A DNA stretch of 64,000 bases from CAVQBP01 sp963740945 (GCA_963740945.1 CAVUGE010000007.1:1-64000), one strand, 5' to 3'. Counted from the stretch's first letter, positions 46,164 to 56,102 are shown. Notes: a model not told the origin generated them from the sequence alone. Translations and numbers: made by a program.

Positions 46164-47051
46164 ATGAATAATAAAGAGAATAAAATAAAATACTGGGTTA
46201 TTGCCAGCCGTCCAAAAACTCTTTTAGCTGCTTTAGTGCCTGTTATGGTAGGTTCTGCTGTTGCTTTTAACGAAAGGAAGTTGGTTATAGTTTATACAAT
46301 CGTTGCCCTTGTTTGTTCTGTTTTAATCCAGGTAGGAACAAACTATGCAAATGATCTTTATGATTATGTAAATGGTGCCGATAATGAAAAACGGAAAGGC
46401 CCAAGACGCGTTCTAGCTTCAGGTTTAATTTCAGTAAAGGAAATGAAGGTTGGAATTATTATAACTTTTGGATTGGCTTTTCTGTTCGGACTATTTTTAG
46501 TTTATAAGGGGGGATTGGTAATCTTAATAATTGGTATACTGTCTATCCTTGCAGGTCTTGCTTATACTGCCGGACCTTTCCCTCTTGCATATAATGGATT
46601 GGGTGATATTTTCGTTTTTATGTTTTTTGGAATAGTCGGAACTGTTGGGACATATTATTTACACACTAAAGATCTTTCATTAGTTTCTTTTATAGCCTCT
46701 GTCCCTGTTGGAGCATTAATTACAAATATTTTAGTTGTAAATAATTATAGAGATATCGAGGAAGATAAAGCTGCCGGGAAATTTACTCTTGCAGTTAAAT
46801 TTGGAAAAACATTTACCCGCTATCAGTTTATTTCATTAACTCTAATTTCTTTCTTAATTCCGGCCGTATTATATATATTTTTCAATTATTCAATTCTGAT
46901 ATTCCTTCCCTATTTTACTTTCCCAGCCGCTTATAAAATTATAGTCATGCTATATAAATTAAACGGTACGGAATTAAATAAAACTTTAGAACTTGCTGCT
47001 AAATTATCTGCATTATTTGGAATCCTTTTTTCTATTGGATTAGCTTTGTAA
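46164..47051 (+). CDS. menA: 1,4-dihydroxy-2-naphthoate polyprenyltransferase
   Basis: 295 residues with about nine membrane helices. The UbiA-superfamily Asp motifs are NDLYDYVNGADNEKRKGPRR (near residue 70) and NYRDIEEDKAAGKFTLAVKF (near residue 195). It attaches the isoprenoid chain to DHNA in the membrane. It is followed by menE after 14 bases. Confidence 0.93.
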   Translation: MNNKENKIKYWVIASRPKTLLAALVPVMVGSAVAFNERKLVIVYTIVALVCSVLIQVGTNYANDLYDYVNGADNEKRKGPRRVLASGLISVKEMKVGIIITFGLAFLFGLFLVYKGGLVILIIGILSILAGLAYTAGPFPLAYNGLGDIFVFMFFGIVGTVGTYYLHTKDLSLVSFIASVPVGALITNILVVNNYRDIEEDKAAGKFTLAVKFGKTFTRYQFISLTLISFLIPAVLYIFFNYSILIFLPYFTFPAAYKIIVMLYKLNGTELNKTLELAAKLSALFGILFSIGLAL

Positions 47052-47065
47052 TTAATACTGGTTTT

Positions 47066-48521
47066 ATGAACCCAATTTGTGGACTCATTGAAAATATTGA
47101 TTCGATTAATCAAAGATCTTTGTTCATTTTACACAATGGAAATAAAATTTTCTATTCGGATTTTTATAAAGATATAATGGTTCTTTCATCATACCTGGCA
47201 AATATAGGGGTTAAAGAAGGTGATAAAGTAGCAATTATAAGTGAAAATAACCCTGATTTAATTGCAATTACATTTTCTATCTGGAAATTAAAAGCCGTAC
47301 CTGTTCCAATAAATATTAAATTATTACCTAATGAAATTGAAGAGCAAATTGTTTTTGCAGACTGTAAATTAGGTTTGATTAGCAGCAATATTAAAATAAA
47401 CTTAAATAAGTTTGACATTAGGATTATTCATTTTCCCTTTGAATATAGTGTCTACGAACATGATTTCAGACAAAAAATTTAATAAACAGGATACTGCTTT
47501 AATATTATTCACATCAGGTTCTTCCGGTAAAAGTAAAGCTGTCATGCTCACTTTTGAAAACCTAATAGAAAGTTTTAGAATAGGTAATCAAGTTTTAAAG
47601 CAAAGCGAAAATGATAGATGGCTTGCAAGTCTGCCATTTTATCATATTGGAGGATTTTCAATTTTTATTAGAACTTACCTGGCAGGTGCTTCTATAATAA
47701 TCCCTAATTCATTAAAAATTGAAGATATTATTTCTACTCTAAAAAAAGATAAACCAACCCTGGCATCTTTTGTTTCGGCTCAGTTACAGTTATTAATTGA
47801 GAAAAACATTAAACCAAATAAGGAACTGAAAAACATTTTAATAGGCGGCGGATTTACTTCTGAAGAATTATCTCTAAAAGCAATAAAAAAGGGATGGAAA
47901 ATAACGAAAGTCTACGGTTCCACGGAAGTATCCTCATTTGTTTCTGCTATAACATATAACGAAATTATTAACAGGCCTGGGTCATCTGGAAAAGCTTTAT
48001 ATCCAAGTGAAATTTCAATAGTAAACGAAAAAAAAGAAATAGTACATGTAAATGTTTTAGGAGAAGTTATTATTAAGAGCCCTGTTGTAACAAAAGGATA
48101 TTATAAAAATCCTGAGGAAACTTTTTCTAAATTAATTGATAAATTCTATTATACGGGAGATATAGGGTTCAAAGATAAAGACGGCTATTTATTTATTGAA
48201 GCAAGACGAAATGATTTAATTGTTTCAGGAGGTGAGAATATCGTCCCTAAAGAAGTTGAATCAGTTATTTTAAGTCATCCTTATGTCAAAGATGTCTTCA
48301 TATTTGGGATAGATCATTATAAATGGGGACAGGAAATTTCGGCTGCAGTTGTTCTCAGAGAGAACAAGAAAATTAGCTCCTCCGATTTAAAAGCATTTCT
48401 AAAGGATAAATTAACATTTTATAAAATCCCAAGAAAAATTTACTTTATAAAAGAAATTCCTAGATCAACGCTGGGAAAAGTTCAAAAAGAAAAGTTATTA
48501 AATTCCCTATTTACCGACTAA
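47066..48521 (+). pseudogene. menE: O-succinylbenzoate-CoA ligase, one frameshift
   Basis: Two overlapping frames (47066-47482 and 47412-48521) form one AMP-forming ligase of about 484 residues. The first has the N-terminal half (VKEGDKVAIISENNPDLIAI, VPVPINIKLLP). The second begins at the P-loop DTALILFTSGSSGKSKAVML and continues with KVYGSTEVSSF, YTGDIGFKDKDGYLFIEARR and IPRSTLGKVQKEKLL. Removing one A from the run at 47472-47477 (CAAAAAATTT) joins them as FRQKFNKQD. It activates o-succinylbenzoate with CoA. Its end overlaps the convergent thioesterase by 15 bases. Confidence 0.85.
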
Positions 48522-48914
48522 TATTTTCTCTAAACCTTTCTTAACATTTTCAACTATTTCTATTTTCTGCCATGTATTTTTATTAACAAAAATATGGACT
48601 GTCTTTACCTTTGTGCAAATTTCTTTTCTGACATTCTTAATCTCATAATTAAGTTCAAAGGAAGAAGTCTTTAAATTATTCACATGTATTTCTACTGTTA
48701 CTACTTCACCATATTTAATTGGTTTGTGGTATGATGCTTCGCTTTTTAGGATGGGAACTATATACTTCTCATTAGTCCAGTAATCTTCACTCAGATTAAA
48801 ACTTTCAATCATCTCTTCATAAGCTGAATGACAAAGTTCATATACTTTTACAAAGAAGAAAATCCCTGCAGGATCGCAGTCAAAAAAATTTATTCTTTTT
48901 TTTATACTAAACAA
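48507..48914 (-). CDS. Hotdog-fold thioesterase, candidate DHNA-CoA hydrolase
   Basis: 135 residues of the 4HBT family: RINFFDCDPAGIFFFVKVYE has the catalytic Asp in DPAGI, followed by a YHKPIKYGEVVTVEIHV strand pair. This matches DHNA-CoA thioesterases of menaquinone pathways. It sits at the end of the men cluster but on the opposite strand, with 15 bases of 3' overlap with menE. It would release free DHNA from MenB product. Confidence 0.75.
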   Translation of the reverse strand: MFSIKKRINFFDCDPAGIFFFVKVYELCHSAYEEMIESFNLSEDYWTNEKYIVPILKSEASYHKPIKYGEVVTVEIHVNNLKTSSFELNYEIKNVRKEICTKVKTVHIFVNKNTWQKIEIVENVKKGLEKILVGK

Positions 48915-48939
48915 AATCTTCAGGTTTTAGCAAAATCAA

Positions 48940-50382
48940 TTATTTATTAAATTGGACTAAGAGCAGAATAACTGTCGCAATACTGCCAACTATGCTTAAA
49001 TATCTGCCCACAACCCCCACGTAATAATTAAATGAATGAGCAGGATTTTTAGGGACATAAATAAAATCACCGTTTTCAACAGAAACATTTTTATATTCAG
49101 CCGGAATCCATTCTTTTGACTCTGCTTTTATTATAGAAATATCTCCATCATTAGCTAAATCACCTAAACCACCGGCTCTACTAATATAATATTTGTAATC
49201 TTTACCTTCTACATATCTGATATTTCCTGGTGAATTTACCTGGCCAAAAACATAGACAGTATTTATTTTTTGAGGGATTATAATAACATCATTGTCTCTT
49301 AATTTCAAATTTCCAACTCTTGAAACATTATCCAAAACACTATCGAAATCCAGTGTTACCTCATTTAACATTTGTCTAATAGCATCATCAACAAAGAAGA
49401 ATGCTGTATCCTCTTCTGTAAGAGTTGACATTCTTAACATCTTATCTCTTTCAAATTGATAAAGAATTTGATTCGGATAATCTTTAAAAAAATCAGATCG
49501 TTTTTCAAGGTCAATTCCAAACTCTTTCTCTAATATAAACCTTATATTTGTTCCTCTTATTAATTTTGCCCTTTTAAGTGATGCATCCTTAGTAAAACCA
49601 CCTGCAGCAATGATTGCATCCTGAATTGAAGTGTTATCTTTTGTAATAGGAATTTCTCCTGGACGTTTAACTTCACCGAGCACTAAAACCCTAAAATCCT
49701 TTCTTTGAGTTTCATCTGCCAGGACTATTATCCTATCCCCGCGTTTCAAAGGGACATCACTATTTATCCCAACTTTTAAAGTATTTAGTGTATTTCCATC
49801 ATAGCTTAGTCTGTCGATTTCCACCGAATCGACATTTTCATAAGCTTTATTAATCCCATCAGCCAAATCCAGTGCATCGGAAAGTTTGTCTCCATCGACA
49901 TAATTAAATTTGTTAGGATTATTAACTGCACCGGAAACAGCAAAAAAATCTCTATCCAGGTCTGCCGGGGCAAATATCAAAACATCATCATTTTTTAAAT
50001 AAGGATTATTAGAAAAATCCCCTGTTTTTCTAAATTTTATAAGATCGAGCTTTATTTCTTCTCCATTCGCTCTTTTTAAAGTAATATTCCGTAAGGAATA
50101 TTTTTTATATTCTTTTTCCAAAGTCTGCAGTGTATACAGGTCTGTAATACTTCCTTCCGCTCTTAGCTTGGCTTCATTATACATTCTTGTGACAAACTGA
50201 TCCACCCTTTCAGTAATCAACGCTGAAAATGTGCCGGTAATAATAAAATTCCCTCCAATAGTAACGCTTATTGCTCCCGCATTCAATAACATACTATGAT
50301 CAATTTTGCTGTTATTATTTATATCCTGTGCCTTATTAAAAACAGCATACAAAAGAACTATGACAATAAAGTATTTTTTCAT
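48940..50382 (-). CDS. SLBB-domain polysaccharide export protein
   Basis: 480 residues from ATG 50382, chosen because the longer frame to 50442 runs into rfbB. Signal peptide (MKKYFIVIVLLYAVFNKAQ). It contains Poly_export/SLBB repeats: YLKNDDVLIFAPADLDRDFF, FAVSGAVNNPNKFNYVDGDK, VLGEVKRPGEIPITKDN and VYVFGQVNSPGNIRYVEG. There is a C-terminal membrane helix (VGRYLSIVGSIATVILLLVQ). It exports capsule or exopolysaccharide (Wza-like), but the family's strong C-terminal anchor differs. It is 20 bases after rfbB. Confidence 0.82.
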   Translation of the reverse strand: MKKYFIVIVLLYAVFNKAQDINNNSKIDHSMLLNAGAISVTIGGNFIITGTFSALITERVDQFVTRMYNEAKLRAEGSITDLYTLQTLEKEYKKYSLRNITLKRANGEEIKLDLIKFRKTGDFSNNPYLKNDDVLIFAPADLDRDFFAVSGAVNNPNKFNYVDGDKLSDALDLADGINKAYENVDSVEIDRLSYDGNTLNTLKVGINSDVPLKRGDRIIVLADETQRKDFRVLVLGEVKRPGEIPITKDNTSIQDAIIAAGGFTKDASLKRAKLIRGTNIRFILEKEFGIDLEKRSDFFKDYPNQILYQFERDKMLRMSTLTEEDTAFFFVDDAIRQMLNEVTLDFDSVLDNVSRVGNLKLRDNDVIIIPQKINTVYVFGQVNSPGNIRYVEGKDYKYYISRAGGLGDLANDGDISIIKAESKEWIPAEYKNVSVENGDFIYVPKNPAHSFNYYVGVVGRYLSIVGSIATVILLLVQFNK

Positions 50383-50401
50383 TTTTTTAAGAGCATTAAA
50401 T

Positions 50402-51412
50402 TTATTGTTGATATTGAATTTTATAATAATCCTGGTATTCACCTGAAATAATTCTTCCCCACCAATCTTTATTCTGCATATACCAGTCTATTGTCTGTCT
50501 TATGGCTTCCTGAAACGAAAATTCAGGCTTCCAGTTTAATTCTTTTTTTATTTTGCCGGAATCAATTGCATACCTTCGATCATGGCCGGGACGGTCTTTA
50601 ACATACTCAATAAGATCTTCCGGCTTATTAAGATATTCCAAAATTAATTTTATTATTTTAATATTTTGCATCTCATTACTTGCGCCAATATTATATACTT
50701 CTCCCGCTTTTCCTTTTTCAAAAACCAAATTAATAGCTTTGTTATGGTCATGAACAAAGATCCAGTCCCTTACATATAAGCCGTCACCGTAAACGGGCAA
50801 TTTTTTATTATTCATTGCATTAATTATAATTAAGGGAATAAGTTTTTCCGGAAATTGGTAAGGGCCATAATTATTTGAACATCTGGTAATTGTAACAGGA
50901 AGATCATATGTATGATAAAAAGCTAAAGCCATTAAATCTGCAGAAGCTTTGCTGGAAGAATAGGGGCTATTAGGTGAAAGAGTAGTAGTCTCGGTGAAAA
51001 ATCCTTCCGCTCCTAGACTTCCGTATACTTCATCTGTTGATATCTGAATAAATTTTTCAACTTCAAATCTTCTTGCCGCTTCCAACAAAACATTGGTTCC
51101 GATAACATTTGTTCTAAAAAATACTTCCGAACCTAAGATACTTCTATCGACATGAGATTCGGCAGCAAAATTTATAACATATTTTATTTTATGTTTTTGA
51201 AATAAGTGAGCTACAAATTCATTATTTGTTATATCTCCTTTTTCAAACCGGTAATTTTTTTTCTTTTCCGATTGTTTAAGATTTTCAAGATTACCGGCAT
51301 ATGTCAGCTTATCAAGATTAACTAAATAATAATCATCTCTTTCATTTAGAATCTGATTTATAAAATTGCTCCCTATAAAACCTGCTCCCCCAGTAATAAG
51401 AATATTTTTCAT
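50402..51412 (-). CDS. rfbB: dTDP-glucose 4,6-dehydratase
   Basis: 336 residues, extended SDR. Nucleotide loop ITGGAGFIGSNF, DKLTYAGNLENL, STDEVYG with the Thr/Asp/Glu catalytic set, YxxxK in YSSSKASAD and the family block NNYGPYQFPEKLIPLIII. It makes dTDP-4-keto-6-deoxyglucose for rhamnose-type sugars. It is 7 bases from the upstream barrel protein and 20 from the SLBB gene, so one operon. Confidence 0.93.
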   Translation of the reverse strand: MKNILITGGAGFIGSNFINQILNERDDYYLVNLDKLTYAGNLENLKQSEKKKNYRFEKGDITNNEFVAHLFQKHKIKYVINFAAESHVDRSILGSEVFFRTNVIGTNVLLEAARRFEVEKFIQISTDEVYGSLGAEGFFTETTTLSPNSPYSSSKASADLMALAFYHTYDLPVTITRCSNNYGPYQFPEKLIPLIIINAMNNKKLPVYGDGLYVRDWIFVHDHNKAINLVFEKGKAGEVYNIGASNEMQNIKIIKLILEYLNKPEDLIEYVKDRPGHDRRYAIDSGKIKKELNWKPEFSFQEAIRQTIDWYMQNKDWWGRIISGEYQDYYKIQYQQ

Positions 51413-51419
51413 TGAACTC

Positions 51420-52196
51420 CTATAATGAGAAAAATCCGACTAAAATACCTGTTTGAATATAGAAACTATTCCCGTTAAAGTTCGAAGGCACATTCGATAA
51501 ATCATTATCATTGTCTATCTTCCAGCTATTAGCAAAAGTTACTTGATATCCTCCGCCAATTCTGAATATCATAAATCTAAAAAATGGAATATCAATATTT
51601 AGTGTTGGAGTGAAAAACCAAAAGGAATTTTTAATGGTCCTGTGTGTATTTGTTGAAGAAACCGGTGATAAAATATCAGTCCAAACATTATCCCAGGAAA
51701 GAGAGCCGCTATTCTTATAAATATCAATTTGCGTACTTCCGCCTCCGATTATACCGCCGAAAGATATTCCGAAAGTCTTCACCAAGGGTAATGTATATTC
51801 AAATGTTAAGCCACCCCCTCCGATGGAATAATCAACCTCTTTATTTAAAGTCTCCTGCTGTAAATTCTGATTATAATATTTCTCAATTTGGATAGGAGTA
51901 TTCCCGGTTCCTGAAACAGATTTTGAGCCGCTAAAGCCCATTCCACCTACTCTCAGATTTTTAATAAAACCCAAGTAAATGAAACCACCTCCTCCGCTGG
52001 TAAAAAATCCGCTGTTGTTAAATTCCGGAACCCCGAATTGTTTTAATTCCTTATTTAATTCATCAAATTTAGGAAATATCCAACCGGGAGTAAAACCGCC
52101 GCCGCCGCCAAACGGTGCATCATAATATCTGGCTTCTTGAGCAGAAATTATCTGATTTATGAACAGTATTGTTATTATTATTATGAGTTTTCTCAT
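51420..52196 (-). CDS. Hypothetical outer-membrane beta-barrel protein
   Basis: 258 residues. Signal peptide (LIIIITILFINQIISAQ), then Gly-rich strands (APFGGGGGFTPGWIFP, SGFFTSGGGGFIYLGF) and regular amphipathic strands (FGISFGGIIGGGSTQIDIY, MIFRIGGGYQVTFANSW) ending IQTGILVGFFSL. This looks like a small outer-membrane barrel. No family is recognised. It is the first gene of the polysaccharide-related - strand unit. Confidence 0.6.
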   Translation of the reverse strand: MRKLIIIITILFINQIISAQEARYYDAPFGGGGGFTPGWIFPKFDELNKELKQFGVPEFNNSGFFTSGGGGFIYLGFIKNLRVGGMGFSGSKSVSGTGNTPIQIEKYYNQNLQQETLNKEVDYSIGGGGLTFEYTLPLVKTFGISFGGIIGGGSTQIDIYKNSGSLSWDNVWTDILSPVSSTNTHRTIKNSFWFFTPTLNIDIPFFRFMIFRIGGGYQVTFANSWKIDNDNDLSNVPSNFNGNSFYIQTGILVGFFSL

Positions 52197-52453
52197 ATTA
52201 TTATTTTTTTATGAAGTTCTAAATTTACCAAAGTGGGTAGAAAAAGCAAAGGTAATTAGGTTTAATTATTTGACCTTTAATTCTATTTATCTTAATTGCT
52301 CCATTAAGATATTTGAATCAAATAAAGTAAATCAAATTTGTTTTATTGCTGATATGTTGTTGAGAGAAGTAACAGTTTAACAATAAAACTATTTAACAAT
52401 TTTTTTATATATTTAAATCTAATCTTATATTAGAATCCAAATGATAGGAGAAT

Positions 52454-53338
52454 ATGTTCACGAAAGTTTTGATATCAGGCGGCAGCGGTCTGCTGGGACA
52501 ATATTTGAATATTGAACTTTCAAAAGAGTATGAAATATTAACCCTCTATAATCAGCATCCCGGTAACTGCCGGGAATTTAATTCCTTTAAGCTTGATATT
52601 ACAGATTTTGAAAACTTGGTTCAACAGGTCGAGGAATTCTCTCCTAATATTATAATTCATGCTGCGGCAATTTCAACTCCGATGTTATCCGAAAAATTAT
52701 CTGCAAAAGAAGTTTATAAAACAAATGTGAATGCAACAAAAATAATAGCAGAACAAAGTGAAAAGGTAGATGCAAAATTAATTTATCTTTCTACTGATCT
52801 GGTATATGCAGGATATCGCGGTTCAATGTTAAACGAAATTTCCAAGTTAATTCCTATTTCCTTATATGCTGAGACCAAACTGATGGGTGAGACAAAGATA
52901 CAGGAGACTTTAGACAATTATGTTATTCTAAGAACAGCTTTACTTTATGGTTTCGGATTAAACCATTCAAAATGTCATTTCCATGATATGTATAATAATT
53001 TAAAAGAAAATAAAGAAGTTAAACTTTTTAGCGATCAATACCGGACACCTCTATCATTATATGAAGCAGCAAGAATAATCTCTTCCTTAATAAAATTAAA
53101 TATAAAAGGAGAAATTATTAACTTTGGCGGTTTAGAAAGGATTTCACGATACGAACTTGGAGAAATGCTTTGTGATATTGGAAATCTAAATAAAGGATTG
53201 CTTAATAAGATAACTATGGATGATATCCAAAATTTGCCAATAGTCGAGGATGTTTCATTAAATACTGATAAGCTTCAATCTTATGGAATTAAACAGAAAG
53301 GAATAGAAGAATCTATAAAAGAAATTTTAGAACAGTAA
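52454..53338 (+). CDS. RmlD-like dTDP-4-dehydrorhamnose reductase family protein
   Basis: 294 residues. Rossmann start VLISGGSGLLGQYL, FKLDITDFENL, HAAAISTPMLSEK, YLSTDLVYAG, catalytic YxxxK in YAETKLMGE, and a late INFGGLERISRYELGE block. It resembles RmlD and related NAD-dependent sugar reductases; methionine adenosyltransferase beta-like proteins share the fold. With rfbB nearby, rhamnose synthesis is plausible, but the epimerase and other rml genes are not here. It is transcribed away from the neighbouring - strand operon. Confidence 0.82.
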   Translation: MFTKVLISGGSGLLGQYLNIELSKEYEILTLYNQHPGNCREFNSFKLDITDFENLVQQVEEFSPNIIIHAAAISTPMLSEKLSAKEVYKTNVNATKIIAEQSEKVDAKLIYLSTDLVYAGYRGSMLNEISKLIPISLYAETKLMGETKIQETLDNYVILRTALLYGFGLNHSKCHFHDMYNNLKENKEVKLFSDQYRTPLSLYEAARIISSLIKLNIKGEIINFGGLERISRYELGEMLCDIGNLNKGLLNKITMDDIQNLPIVEDVSLNTDKLQSYGIKQKGIEESIKEILEQ

Positions 53339-53362
53339 TCATCACCTTATCTTAGAAACTTA

Positions 53363-54559
53363 TTACTGTAAAATTATATGCCCCAATTTATCCCGTTTTG
53401 TTTTAAGATATTTAGCATTAATCTCGTTTGGCTGTATTTCAATAGGGATTCTCTCTACAATTTCTAATCCATATCCTTTTAACCCAACTATTTTCTTCGG
53501 ATTATTAGTCAATAATTTTATCTTCTTAACACCTAAATCAAGCAGAATTTGAGCCCCTATCCCATAATCTCTTAAATCCGCTTTAAATCCAAGAGCTTCA
53601 TTAGCTTCAACAGTATCTTTGCCCTCATCCTGAAGTTTATAGGCTAAGATTTTATTCTTAAGTCCGATCCCCCGACCTTCCTGTCTCATATATACCAGTA
53701 TACCGGTTCCATATTCTTCAATTTGATCCAGTGCAGCATTTAATTGGTCATGACAATCACATCGTAACGAATGAAAAACATCTCCGGTTAAGCATTCGGA
53801 ATGCATTCTAACCAAGACCGGAACATCCGGATCTATATCCCCTTTTACTAGGGCCAGCTGCTTTTTATCATCGACTAAACTTCTATACAGATTTAATCTA
53901 AAATTTCCATGAGCAGTCGGGAAGTTAATATCCGTAATTTTTTCGACTAACTTTTCCTTTTTAATCCTGAATTTAATAATAGCCTGAACAGTAACTATCT
54001 TCAGTCCAAATCTTTTTGCAATTTTAAGCAGAACCGGAACCCTCGCCATCTCACCATTTTCATGAAGAATTTCACACAAAACCCCAGCTGGTTTTAAGTT
54101 TGCTGACTTGCAGAGATCAACAGCTGCTTCTGTATGTCCTGCCCTTCTTAAAACTCCTTCATCAAATGCACGCAGTGGAAATATATGACCTGGCCTTGCA
54201 AAATCTTCTGCTTTAGAATTCTGGTCGATTATTTTTTTAATAGTTAATGCTCGATCTACCGCAGAGATCCCAGTACTGGTCCCTTTAATTGCATCAACTG
54301 TAACAGTAAACTGCGTTCCATGCAGAGCCGAATTGGTATCAACCATTAAAGGTAAACCAATTTTATCTAATTTTTCTCCTGTAACTGCAACACAAACCAT
54401 TCCGCGTCCATGCGTAATCATAAAATTCACTATATCGGGTGTAACATATTCGGCAGCACATACAAAATCACCTTCGTTTTCACGATCCTCGTCATCAACA
54501 ATTATTATTATTTTACCATTTTTTATTTCTTCAATAGCTTCTTCAACTGAACAAAACAT
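53363..54559 (-). CDS. ribBA: Bifunctional RibBA (DHBP synthase/GTP cyclohydrolase II)
   Basis: 398 residues. The RibB half (1-200) has IIIVDDEDRENEGDFVCAAE, RPGHIFPLRA and GHTEAAVDL. The RibA half has LVRMHSECLTGDVFHSLRCD (zinc cysteines) and RQEGRGIGLKNKILAYKLQ. It starts riboflavin synthesis on both branches. No FMN riboswitch is visible in the 76 bases before it; regulation is therefore unclear. Confidence 0.96.
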   Translation of the reverse strand: MFCSVEEAIEEIKNGKIIIIVDDEDRENEGDFVCAAEYVTPDIVNFMITHGRGMVCVAVTGEKLDKIGLPLMVDTNSALHGTQFTVTVDAIKGTSTGISAVDRALTIKKIIDQNSKAEDFARPGHIFPLRAFDEGVLRRAGHTEAAVDLCKSANLKPAGVLCEILHENGEMARVPVLLKIAKRFGLKIVTVQAIIKFRIKKEKLVEKITDINFPTAHGNFRLNLYRSLVDDKKQLALVKGDIDPDVPVLVRMHSECLTGDVFHSLRCDCHDQLNAALDQIEEYGTGILVYMRQEGRGIGLKNKILAYKLQDEGKDTVEANEALGFKADLRDYGIGAQILLDLGVKKIKLLTNNPKKIVGLKGYGLEIVERIPIEIQPNEINAKYLKTKRDKLGHIILQ

Positions 54560-54635
54560 TGTTAAGCCCCAATTTTTTCAAAAAAATATATTAAAGATAA
54601 AAAAATCATATTTAGTTTCAGCCTAAAAACTCTGC

Positions 54636-54950
54636 TTAACTTTCTTTACTTGAAATTACAGTTGTAATAGCAGAACGCTCAAATTTTAATTTTACATTAT
54701 CTCCTACCTGCAGCAGAACTGTTTTTTCATCAAGACCGGCAATTACTCCGTGCAAACCGCCATTTGTAACAACTTTATCCCCCTTCTGAATATTGGATAG
54801 CATTTTTTCTCTTTCTTTAGAACGTTTCTGCTGAGGTCTGATAATCATGAAATAAAAGATTAAGAAAATAGCACCGAACATTATAATTGTGCTTATAAAA
54901 CTTCCTCCGCCTCCACTACCTGATGGAGCCATTGCGATAATAGTATTCAA
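54636..54950 (-). CDS. yajC: YajC, Sec translocase accessory subunit
   Basis: 104 residues: a short N-terminus, one membrane helix (~18-38) with FLIFYFMIIRPQQKRSKERE, then a soluble domain (VVTNGGLHGVIAGLDEKTVL). It is a SecDF partner in protein export. It is directly after tgt with no gap, a common pairing. Confidence 0.93.
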   Translation of the reverse strand: MNTIIAMAPSGSGGGGSFISTIIMFGAIFLIFYFMIIRPQQKRSKEREKMLSNIQKGDKVVTNGGLHGVIAGLDEKTVLLQVGDNVKLKFERSAITTVISSKES

Positions 54951-56102
54951 TTATTCCTCCGTATTATTTTTTTCTCTATTGTTTATTTTTTCTATTATAT
55001 TTGATTTCCAATCAAGGAAAGAACCTTGAATTATTTTCTTCCTTGCTTCTTTAACCAGTTTTAAATAAAAATGTAAATTATGGATACTTGCCAGTTCTAA
55101 GGCAACAATTTCTTTGGCAATAAATAAATGTCTTAAATATGCCCTTGAGAAATTACTGCATGTATAACATTCACAGTTTTTATCAATACTGTTAAAATCA
55201 TCTTTATATTTTGAATTCCTCATTGCCAGAACACCTTCCGAAGTAAATAGATATGAATTTCTTGCATTTCTGGTTGGCATAACACAATCGAACATATCTA
55301 TTCCTCTTTCAATTGCCTCTAAAATATTTTCGGGTCTCCCCACACCCATTAAATATCTTACTTTATTTTCAGGCATAAAATCTGTCGTAAAATCAACTAT
55401 CTCATACATTTTTTCAACAGGTTCCCCGACTGCCAGCCCGCCGACAGCATAACCGTCAAAATTCAAATCCAAGAGATCTTTAGCTGATTTTTCTCTTAAA
55501 TCTTTGTAAATGCTTCCCTGTATTATTCCGAACAAATACTGGGCATTGCCATAAAGAGATTTAGATTTTTGAAAAGCTTCTTTATTTAATATTGCCCATT
55601 TTGAAGTTAATTGCATAGAATTATCTGCATATTCATAATCACATGGGAAAGGAGTACATTCGTCTAATGACATCATTATGTCAGAACCAATGCTCCTTTG
55701 AATGTTGATTATTTTATCAGGAGAAAAGAAATGCTTTGAACCATCCAAATGAGAGCGGAATTCAACACCATCAGGTTTAAGCTGACGGAGTTCGGATAGA
55801 CTAAAAACCTGGTACCCTCCGCTGTCAGTTAAAATGGGTTTCCCCCAGTTCATAAATTTGTGCAAACCTCCTGCTTTTTCAAGCACTTCAGTGCCGGGTC
55901 TTAAATAAAGATGATAAGTATTTGAAAGAACAATTTCTGCTTTAATATCTAATTCTAAGCTGTCGTTTCTTACTGCCTTAACAGTGCCTTGTGTACCAAC
56001 AGGTAAGAAAATTGGTGTCTTAACCATCCCATGGTCAGTTATAAAATATCCTGATCTTGCTTTACAATTTGAATCTTTACCTTCAGCAACAAAATTAAGC
56101 AA
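54951..56102 (-). CDS. tgt: tRNA-guanine transglycosylase
   Basis: 383 residues. PIFLPVGTQGTVKAV, DSGGYQVFSLSE, the guanine-binding DGYAVGGLAVGEP, nucleophile region MFDCVMPTRNARN and a zinc site in ECYTCSNF...H. It inserts queuine precursor into tRNA (wobble position 34). It is adjacent to yajC on the same strand. A low-complexity repeat-rich spacer (56103-56319) lies upstream. Confidence 0.96.
   Translation of the reverse strand: MLNFVAEGKDSNCKARSGYFITDHGMVKTPIFLPVGTQGTVKAVRNDSLELDIKAEIVLSNTYHLYLRPGTEVLEKAGGLHKFMNWGKPILTDSGGYQVFSLSELRQLKPDGVEFRSHLDGSKHFFSPDKIINIQRSIGSDIMMSLDECTPFPCDYEYADNSMQLTSKWAILNKEAFQKSKSLYGNAQYLFGIIQGSIYKDLREKSAKDLLDLNFDGYAVGGLAVGEPVEKMYEIVDFTTDFMPENKVRYLMGVGRPENILEAIERGIDMFDCVMPTRNARNSYLFTSEGVLAMRNSKYKDDFNSIDKNCECYTCSNFSRAYLRHLFIAKEIVALELASIHNLHFYLKLVKEARKKIIQGSFLDWKSNIIEKINNREKNNTEE

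Noticed and set aside
54560..54635. FMN riboswitch before ribBA
   Set aside because: The spacer is only 76 bases, AT-rich and without the conserved FMN-box, so no riboswitch is supported.
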